Assembly: GCA_958439155.1 (NCBI GenBank)
Contig: CAUBUJ010000039.1
Coordinates: forward strand, 1-12,235
Length of the DNA stretch: 12,235 nucleotides
Origin: an uncultured Veillonellaceae bacterium
GTDB lineage: Bacteria > Bacillota > Negativicutes > Veillonellales > Dialisteraceae
Direction: 5' to 3'
Below, in pieces: positions 7,190-12,235 of the stretch; position 1 is the first letter of the stretch, and the number at the start of each line of letters is the position of its first letter. A model generated the notes under the pieces. The model did no database searches. It worked only from the letters and a program-made list of their open reading frames with translations, and was not told the DNA's origin. The position numbers were made by a program, and so were the translations under genes.

Positions 7190-7972
7190 TTACCTGTTTT
7201 CCTCCTCCTTGCAGCGGAAGTGGAAGTAGACCATGGCGCACGCTGCAAGAACGATGGCGGTCAGGCTGGTGAGCTGGGCGCTCTTGAGACCCCAGAGAAG
7301 CGTGCCGTAGTCGCCGCGGAGAAATTCCAGGAAGAAACGGAGCACGGAATAGCACATAATATAGAGGCAGAAAATCGTACCTTTTGCGTGACGGAAGCAA
7401 GACGCCCACAGGAGCAGGACGAAAATCAAAATATCCCCCTGGCATTCCCAGACCTCTGCCGGCCAGAGCGGCTGCGCGCCGTAGGTGTGGTAGGCGAGCG
7501 TCGTATCCGGATAGAGAAGGCCGAAGCTGCTCCCGGTAGGATGGCCGAAAGCGTCGCCGTTCATAAAATTGGCGATGCGCCCGATGGCCTGGCCCAGTAT
7601 GATTGCCGGCGCTACCGTGTCTGCAAAGGGCAGCACAGGAATTTTATATTTTTTTAAATAAAAGAAGGCCGCAACGAAAGCGAAAACCAGGCCGCCTTGG
7701 ATGGCCATGCCTCCCTGCCAGACGAAAGGGATCTCCAGAAGATGGTTGTGGTAGTAATCCCAGTCGAAGAAAAAGACATCCCACAGACGTCCGCCGAGAA
7801 TCCCCGCAAAAGCGATGGTGAGTCCCAGATCAAATACATGCTTTTCCCGCCCGCGGCCATCTTTCTGCAGAAGAAAGTACGCTGTAATACAGCCGCATAG
7901 AATCCCTAAAGAAAAAAAGATCCCATAAAAACGGATGGGAAAATCTCCGATGAATGTGACATATTGGTGCAT
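7190..7972 (-). CDS. lgt: Prolipoprotein diacylglyceryl transferase Lgt
   Basis: Integral membrane enzyme that moves diacylglyceryl from phosphatidylglycerol to the lipobox cysteine of prolipoproteins, the first step of lipoprotein maturation. The protein has 260 aa with about seven hydrophobic segments. The family signature reads GRIANFMNGDAFG (131-143), placing Arg132, Asn135 and Gly143 where E. coli has Arg143, Asn146 and Gly154. Tyr16 (RFYGIFF) matches E. coli Tyr26, and Arg212/Glu216 in LRFFLEFLRGD match Arg239/Glu243. Variations: Gln92 where E. coli has His103 (GGMAIQGG), Ala134 for the usual Gly, Asp140 for Glu151, and a WPAEVWE segment where many homologues have a P-x-x-LYE-type motif. 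An AGAGGG ribosome site lies 4 bases before the ATG on the minus strand. It stands alone, convergent with the acetyltransferase gene and divergent from the GH18 gene. Confidence 0.95.
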   Translation of the reverse strand: MHQYVTFIGDFPIRFYGIFFSLGILCGCITAYFLLQKDGRGREKHVFDLGLTIAFAGILGGRLWDVFFFDWDYYHNHLLEIPFVWQGGMAIQGGLVFAFVAAFFYLKKYKIPVLPFADTVAPAIILGQAIGRIANFMNGDAFGHPTGSSFGLLYPDTTLAYHTYGAQPLWPAEVWECQGDILIFVLLLWASCFRHAKGTIFCLYIMCYSVLRFFLEFLRGDYGTLLWGLKSAQLTSLTAIVLAACAMVYFHFRCKEEENR

Positions 7973-7996
7973 AGTACCCTCTTTCCGGCAGATTCT

Positions 7997-8002
7997 TTTA
8001 TA
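7997..8002 (-). promoter_or_regulatory. Possible -10 box for lgt
   Basis: Read on the minus strand, TATAAA occurs 24 bases before the lgt ATG. At 17-base spacing the -35 position reads AGTTAA, a poor match. A second minus-strand match, TATAAT (8095-8100), lies further upstream, overlaps the GH18 promoter and also lacks a clear -35. Confidence 0.35.
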
Positions 8003-8052
8003 GAGCTGCCAGTGAAAATTTAACTAATGTTTACGCGAAAAAAAGCGGAGCC

Positions 8053-8088
8053 AAAGACGCATTCCGTTGACAGTGACAGTGCGTCTTT
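8053..8088. repeat. 9-bp inverted repeat in the lgt/GH18 intergenic region
   Basis: AAAGACGCA (8053-8061) and TGCGTCTTT (8080-8088) are perfect inverted copies separated by 18 bases. The spacer contains the -35 box of the GH18 promoter and a tandem GACAGT GACAGT. It could be an operator, an RNA hairpin, or a leftover terminator. The following + strand sequence (CTTATCATT) is a poor T-run. Confidence 0.6.
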
Positions 8089-8096
8089 CTTATCAT
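8067..8096 (+). promoter_or_regulatory. Promoter of the GH18 gene
   Basis: A perfect -35 TTGACA (8067-8072), an 18-base spacer and TATCAT (8091-8096). Transcription would start near 8103, giving a leader of about 35 bases before the ATG at 8138. The -35 box sits inside the loop of the flanking inverted repeat. Confidence 0.65.
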
Positions 8097-8137
8097 TATA
8101 CATGACCTGGCAAAATATACGGAATGGGGAGGAACCG

Positions 8138-9472
8138 ATGATACGCTGGAAATTATGCGCCGCTTTGGCGGCGGTTATGCTGCTTACTGTATCCGCTGCA
8201 AGCGCGGCGGAGAATGCAGAGACATTGAAAATTAAAACGAAAGAATGGAAAGGGGAAACGCTGTATCTCAAAGAGGGACGGGTTTATGGGGCGCCGTCCG
8301 TTCTTGAGAAGGGCGGTTTCTGGAAAATCCGGGAAGAAAACGGCGCGGTCTATGTATCTGTGCCGGTCCTTCCTGACGGAACCAGGAGTGAGCTCCGTCT
8401 TCCTGTGGAGCAGGACGGGCTGGTGGATATGACCTACTTCGCTTCTGCCGCGGGCATCCGGTACAAACTCAATGAGAAAAAGAAAGAAATCAAATTTGAA
8501 AAACCGAAGAAGGAAAAAAGTAAGAAGGAAAAAGAGGAGAGTCCCGTCCTTGTCATGTGGGATCCGGACAATGACTTCGATCCGGCCAAGCCTTTTTTCT
8601 CGGGAAAGACAGGGACAAGAATTATCTCTCCCTCGTGGGGCACCTATGACCGTCTGGCCGGCGGCCGGAGGTACTATCCCCTTGACTATCTGCGAGGCGC
8701 GAAAAAAGCGGGCGTCCAGGTCATGCCCCTTGTAGACAATGATTTCGATCCAGAGAAGACATCTGCTTTTTTCAGAGATAAGGAACTGCGGGAAAAGGTA
8801 CTCCGCGCGCTGACCGCGTATGCTTCTGTTTATGATCTGGAAGGATGGAATATCGATTTCGAGAATATGAAACCGTCTGACGCGGAGGCGTTTACTGATT
8901 TTACCGCCGATCTGTCCAAACGGATGCATGAGATGGGAAAGAAAGTATCTGTCGACATTACGGTCATCGGAGATAAAGACAGCTACTGGAATGGCTGCTA
9001 TGACAGGAAAGCCCTTGCCCAATACGCGGATTATGAAATCCTTATGGGATATGACCAGACGGCCGGGGGAAGCTCTTATGCGGGGCCCGTCTCGGCGTAT
9101 AACTGGCTGGACGCAAAAGTTCCGGAGCTCTTAAAAGAAATTCCGCCGGAAAAACTCATATTGGGTCTTCCTTTTTACACGAGAATATGGACAGGTGAGG
9201 ATGGCGGCGTTTCTTCGGACGTGCTCACTTTGCGGTATGCGGACGAATTCAGCCGCCGCCATAAAATTATGCCGCTCTGGCAGGAAAAGGAGAAGCAGTT
9301 TTACGCGGACTGGAGAGAAAATGGAAACCGCCGCCGGGTATGGATGGAAGAGAGCCGCTCTCTTTCGGAAAAACTGAAGCTCCTAAAAAAATATCATCTC
9401 GCAGGAGCGGCTTTCTGGCGGTACGGTTTTGAAAATGAAGGACTTTACGAGGCGCTGGAAAAAACGCTGTAA
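8138..9472 (+). CDS. Secreted glycoside hydrolase family 18 protein with N-terminal stalk-like domain
   Basis: Exported protein of 444 aa with a chitinase-like (GH18) TIM barrel. A signal peptide covers about residues 1-24 (MIRWKLCAALAAVMLL, cleavage near ASA-A). Residues about 28-120 end in LVDMTYFASAAGIRYKLNEKKKEIKF, which resembles copper-amine-oxidase N-terminal/stalk domains. A Lys/Glu-rich linker (113-134) precedes the GH18 domain (about 136-440). The catalytic motif DGxDxDxE reads EGWNIDFE (235-242): the acid Glu242 and Asp240 are kept, the first Asp is Glu235 and the second is Asn238. LMGYDQ (302-307) and the C-terminal AAFWRYGFE (Trp427) also fit. It resembles YaaH/YvbX-like cell-wall GH18 proteins more than true chitinases, so peptidoglycan is a likely but unproven target. 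The frame is open back to 8027, but that ATG has no ribosome site; GGAGG (8128-8132) and the signal peptide fix the start at 8138. Confidence 0.88.
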   Translation: MIRWKLCAALAAVMLLTVSAASAAENAETLKIKTKEWKGETLYLKEGRVYGAPSVLEKGGFWKIREENGAVYVSVPVLPDGTRSELRLPVEQDGLVDMTYFASAAGIRYKLNEKKKEIKFEKPKKEKSKKEKEESPVLVMWDPDNDFDPAKPFFSGKTGTRIISPSWGTYDRLAGGRRYYPLDYLRGAKKAGVQVMPLVDNDFDPEKTSAFFRDKELREKVLRALTAYASVYDLEGWNIDFENMKPSDAEAFTDFTADLSKRMHEMGKKVSVDITVIGDKDSYWNGCYDRKALAQYADYEILMGYDQTAGGSSYAGPVSAYNWLDAKVPELLKEIPPEKLILGLPFYTRIWTGEDGGVSSDVLTLRYADEFSRRHKIMPLWQEKEKQFYADWRENGNRRRVWMEESRSLSEKLKLLKKYHLAGAAFWRYGFENEGLYEALEKTL

Positions 9473-9534
9473 GACGCATAGAAAAGAATATTCTGCCTAA
9501 AACAGTGCATATAGCTTTTATTTGCTGGAACGGG

Positions 9535-9540
9535 TATAAT
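9535..9540 (+). promoter_or_regulatory. Probable -10 box of leuS
   Basis: A consensus TATAAT 67 bases before the leuS ATG. The 17-base-spaced -35 position reads TAGCTT, a weak match. A second candidate -10, TATAGT (9549-9554), follows. The resulting leader of roughly 55-60 bases is too short for a T-box riboswitch, and no T-box sequence is seen. Confidence 0.5.
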
Positions 9541-9607
9541 AAAAATTGTATAGTATGCCCCGTGTAAAACCAGGCAGCCCTGAATCAAATTATTGGAAGG
9601 TGAGTGT

Positions 9608-12073
9608 ATGGAAAAGTATGTTCCTCAGCAGATCGAAAAGAAATGGCAGAAGATCTGGAAGGACACGGATGCTTTCGCGGTAAAGGAAGATCCGAATAAG
9701 AAAAAGTATTACGTATTGGAAATGTTCCCTTATCCTTCGGGAAATCTTCATATGGGCCATGTAAGAAATTATTCCATTGGCGATGTGATTGCCCGCTTTA
9801 AGAAAATGCAGGGCTTTAATGTCCTTCATCCGATGGGCTTTGACGCCTTTGGCATGCCTGCGGAAAACGCGGCGATCAAACACGGCATTCCGCCGGCCAA
9901 ATGGACCTATTCCAATATTGAGAACATGACCCGCCAGCAGGAAGAACTGGGCCTTTCTTATGATTGGGACCGGAAAGTACTGACCTGCCGGGAGGATTAC
10001 TACAAGCATACCCAGGAGCTTTTTGAGATTTTCTACCGCCGCGGACTGGCTTACAAGAAAGAAGCCAAGGTCAACTGGTGCGAAAGCTGTCATACGGTGC
10101 TCGCCAATGAGCAGGTTGAAGAAGGCCGGTGCTGGCGCTGCAAGAACCCGGTGGTGAAGAAAGATCTTTCCCAGTGGTTCCTGAAGATCACTGACTATGC
10201 AGACCGTCTTCTGGCAGATCTCGATCATATGCCGGGCTGGCCGGAACGGGTGAAGACGATGCAGCGCAACTGGATCGGCCGTTCCACCGGCACCCAGTTC
10301 TCCTTCAAAGTGGAAGGCATGGAAGAAACCATTCCGGTCTATACCACCCGCGTGGATACGGTATACGGCGTGACCTACATGGTGCTCGCGCCGGAACATC
10401 CGCTGGTGAAGAAACTGATCGCAGCCAATCCGGATAAAGCGGCGATTGAAGCGTTTATCGACAAAGTCAAGAATGAAAATGATATTGACCGCACCGCGGA
10501 AGGAGCGGAAAAGCTCGGCATGTTTACTGGAAGCTATGCCGTTCATCCGCTGACTGGGGAACGCGTGCCGATCTGGATCGCCAATTATGTGCTCTATGAG
10601 TACGGCACAGGCGCGGTCATGGCCGTACCGACCCATGATGAACGCGACTTTGCTTTCGCGAAGAAGTACAACCTGCCCATGAAGCTGGTGGTACAGAATA
10701 AAGCGGGCGACCTCAGTCTGGATACGATGGAAGATGCTTACCACGAAGACGGCGTACTCGTTAATTCCGGGGAATTCACAGGCATGACCTCCGCAGAAGC
10801 GAGAGAAGCGATTACGAAGAAATTTGAAGACATGGGCATTGGGGAAGGAAAGGTCAATTACCGCCTGCGGGATTGGCTCATTTCCCGTCAGCGCTACTGG
10901 GGCTGCCCGATTCCGATCATCAACTGTCCGCACTGCGGGCCGGTGCTGGTGCCGGAAAAAGATCTGCCGGTACGGCTGCCGGAAGACGTAGACTTTGTTG
11001 CCGGCGCGACCTCTCCGCTCCAGACGAGTAAGAGCTTCCTTCACTGCAAATGCCCGAAGTGCGGCGCTGACGCGGTCCGCGAGACCGATACGATGGATAC
11101 CTTCATCGACTCTTCGTGGTACTTCATCCGCTACGCCGATCCCAAAAACAGTGAAAAGCCTTTTGATTCGGAAAAGGCCAATTACTGGATGCCTGTAGAC
11201 CAGTACATCGGCGGCATCGAACACGCCATTCTGCACCTGCTCTATTCCCGGTTCTTCATGAAAGTTCTCCAGGATGAAGGCCTCGTGAAAGATCCGGAAC
11301 CGTTTACCAACCTGCTCTGCCAGGGCATGGTGCTGAAAGATGGCGGCAAGATGTCGAAATCCGTAGGCAACGTGGTCAGCCCGGAAGAAATCGTAGGCAA
11401 GTACGGTGCCGATACGGCCCGTCTCTTTATCCTTTTCACAGCACCGCCGGAAAAGGATCTGGCCTGGAGTGATCAAGGGGTAGAAGGGTCTTACCGTTTC
11501 CTGAAGCGTGTGTGGGCTATCGTAGGCCGCTACATGGATTTGAAGCGCACCCAGGCGCCGGAACTGAATGAAGAAGAAAAAGCGCTCCGCCGCCAGCTCC
11601 ATCAGACCATTGCCAAAGTCACAGAAGATCTGGACGGGAAATTTAATTTCAATACCGCCATCAGCTCCATTATGGAACTGGTCAACGCTATGTACCTCTA
11701 TGATGAGAAGCATGATTCCATTCATGAAGGCTTCGCGAAAGAAATCACAAGAAATCTTCTGCTCCTCCTGTCGCCTTTCGTTCCGCATATTACGGAAGAA
11801 CTGTGGCAGCACCTGGGAGAACCGGAAAAGAGCGTTCATGACGCAGCCTGGCCGGAAGTGGATCGCTCCGCGCTCAAAGTGGACAGCGTAGAACTGGCAG
11901 TGCAGGTGAACGGAAAAGTCCGCGCGACGATCACAGTCCCGGTGGAAATGTCCAGAGAAGAGATTGCGGAAAAGGCAAAAGCTTTGAAGGAGATCCGGAA
12001 ATATACAGACGGCAAGACCGTTGCCAAATGCATTGTCGTGCCGCGCCGTATCGTCAATATTGTAGTCAAATAA
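9608..12073 (+). CDS. leuS: Leucyl-tRNA synthetase (LeuRS)
   Basis: Class I aminoacyl-tRNA synthetase charging tRNA-Leu; 821 aa, normal for bacterial LeuRS. The catalytic HIGH motif is HMGH (48-51) and KMSKS is at 581-585. A zinc-binding cluster is formed by Cys158, Cys161, Cys175 and Cys178. The CP1 editing domain (about 220-410), which hydrolyses mischarged tRNA, shows YTTRVDTVYG (245-254) and GTGAVMAVPTHDERD (333-347). A second cysteine set (Cys440, Cys443, Cys482, Cys485) lies in the leucine-specific region, DSSWYF (501-506) is typical of the family, and the anticodon-binding and C-terminal domains fill the rest. AAGGTG (9597-9602) lies 5 bases before the ATG at 9608; the in-frame TTG at 9593 is inside the leader and was not used. 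Leu and Ser codons TTA, CTA and TCA appear strongly avoided. Single-gene unit with its own promoter and terminator. Confidence 0.98.
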   Translation: MEKYVPQQIEKKWQKIWKDTDAFAVKEDPNKKKYYVLEMFPYPSGNLHMGHVRNYSIGDVIARFKKMQGFNVLHPMGFDAFGMPAENAAIKHGIPPAKWTYSNIENMTRQQEELGLSYDWDRKVLTCREDYYKHTQELFEIFYRRGLAYKKEAKVNWCESCHTVLANEQVEEGRCWRCKNPVVKKDLSQWFLKITDYADRLLADLDHMPGWPERVKTMQRNWIGRSTGTQFSFKVEGMEETIPVYTTRVDTVYGVTYMVLAPEHPLVKKLIAANPDKAAIEAFIDKVKNENDIDRTAEGAEKLGMFTGSYAVHPLTGERVPIWIANYVLYEYGTGAVMAVPTHDERDFAFAKKYNLPMKLVVQNKAGDLSLDTMEDAYHEDGVLVNSGEFTGMTSAEAREAITKKFEDMGIGEGKVNYRLRDWLISRQRYWGCPIPIINCPHCGPVLVPEKDLPVRLPEDVDFVAGATSPLQTSKSFLHCKCPKCGADAVRETDTMDTFIDSSWYFIRYADPKNSEKPFDSEKANYWMPVDQYIGGIEHAILHLLYSRFFMKVLQDEGLVKDPEPFTNLLCQGMVLKDGGKMSKSVGNVVSPEEIVGKYGADTARLFILFTAPPEKDLAWSDQGVEGSYRFLKRVWAIVGRYMDLKRTQAPELNEEEKALRRQLHQTIAKVTEDLDGKFNFNTAISSIMELVNAMYLYDEKHDSIHEGFAKEITRNLLLLLSPFVPHITEELWQHLGEPEKSVHDAAWPEVDRSALKVDSVELAVQVNGKVRATITVPVEMSREEIAEKAKALKEIRKYTDGKTVAKCIVVPRRIVNIVVK

Positions 12074-12089
12074 ATTGATTTTGCAATGT

Positions 12090-12122
12090 AAAATACCGCG
12101 TTCCTCTAGGACGCGGTATTTT
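12090..12122 (+). terminator. Intrinsic terminator of leuS
   Basis: AAAATACCGCG (12090-12100) pairs perfectly with CGCGGTATTTT (12112-12122). The stem continues as TCC/GGA past a bulged T, around a 4-base loop. The arm ends in TTTT, and the A-rich 5' arm would let it act on the other strand too. It begins 16 bases after the leuS stop. Confidence 0.9.
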
Positions 12123-12235
12123 GCGTGGATTTTTCCGGAGAGGTCCTGTATTTTAATGAGACACCTTTTCATGATCAGAGGGCACTCCCCAATGGCTTCT
12201 CCTTTGCAGCTCGGTACAAGGAGCAACATTATTAC
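12123..12235. other. End of window: no identifiable gene
   Basis: These 113 bases hold no recognisable gene or RNA. A + strand frame is open from the ATG at 12156 to the window edge (starts MRHLFMIRGHSP), with GGAGAGG 12 bases upstream, which is too far for a good ribosome site. I do not recognise the peptide. It could be the start of the next gene or chance. Confidence 0.3.

Noticed and set aside
8027..8137. A 37-codon N-terminal extension of the GH18 protein from the ATG at 8027.
   Set aside because: It has no ribosome binding site, would include the promoter and the inverted repeat, and would bury the signal peptide. The ATG at 8138 has GGAGG 5 bases upstream.
9593..9607. TTG start for leuS at 9593.
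   Set aside because: It lies before the AAGGTG ribosome site used by the ATG at 9608, and LeuRS proteins normally begin close to MEKYVPQ-like sequence.
9590..12229. An 879-codon open frame on the minus strand opposite leuS, longer than leuS itself.
   Set aside because: It is codon-in-register with leuS, so minus-strand stops require TTA, CTA or TCA codons in leuS, which this gene avoids. The product has no recognisable motif, and leuS is unambiguous.
1..12235. Search by eye for CRISPR repeats, insertion-sequence ends, tRNA genes, phage genes or defence-type gene clusters.
   Set aside because: Nothing seen. The YhaO/YhaN pair has nuclease and ATPase parts but matches a known chromosomal repair-type family rather than a defence island, and its neighbours are housekeeping genes.

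Overview
The window is a stretch of ordinary chromosomal housekeeping DNA from a bacterium of the Firmicutes (Bacillota). The evidence is the htrA-rlmH pair (in Bacilli this lies at the end of the walRK region), a type A RNase P RNA, a YhaO/YhaN nuclease-ATPase pair, strong AGGAGG-type ribosome binding sites, A/T-rich intrinsic terminators, and a moderate, slightly GC-rich composition judged by eye. My best guess is a Negativicutes (Veillonellaceae-like, e.g. Dialister or Megasphaera relatives). That is an inference from overall flavour, not from a search.

Layout. (1) 1-1737: a membrane-anchored HtrA/DegP-type serine protease, touching by one base the gene for RlmH, the 23S rRNA pseudouridine-1915 methyltransferase. 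(2) 1789-2204: rnpB, the RNase P catalytic RNA, with a near-consensus promoter and its own intrinsic terminator. (3) 2262-6626: a two-gene operon with an ATGA overlap, encoding a YhaO/SbcD-like metallophosphoesterase and a 997-residue YhaN/SbcC/Rad50-like ABC ATPase. The ATPase has a transmembrane hairpin where Rad50 has its zinc hook. A hairpin terminator closes the operon. (4) 6653-7129: a YjaB-like GNAT acetyltransferase. It converges on lgt and shares a 13-bp bidirectional terminator with it. (5) 7190-7972, minus strand: Lgt, prolipoprotein diacylglyceryl transferase. (6) 8138-9472: a secreted GH18-fold glycoside hydrolase with an N-terminal stalk-like domain, divergent from lgt; the shared intergenic region contains an inverted repeat around its -35 box. 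(7) 9608-12073: leuS, leucyl-tRNA synthetase, followed by a strong terminator. The last ~110 bases carry no gene I can identify.

The genes do not form one pathway. Themes are envelope maintenance (HtrA, Lgt, GH18 protein), translation/RNA (RlmH, RNase P RNA, LeuRS) and DNA repair or nuclease activity (YhaO/YhaN). I saw no tRNA, rRNA, insertion sequence, phage gene, CRISPR array or attachment site. I found no convincing undescribed system. The points most worth a second look are the membrane-hairpin hinge of the YhaN ATPase, the inverted repeat between lgt and the GH18 gene, the altered active-site motifs in the GH18 and Lgt proteins, and the short open frame that runs into the htrA ribosome binding site.
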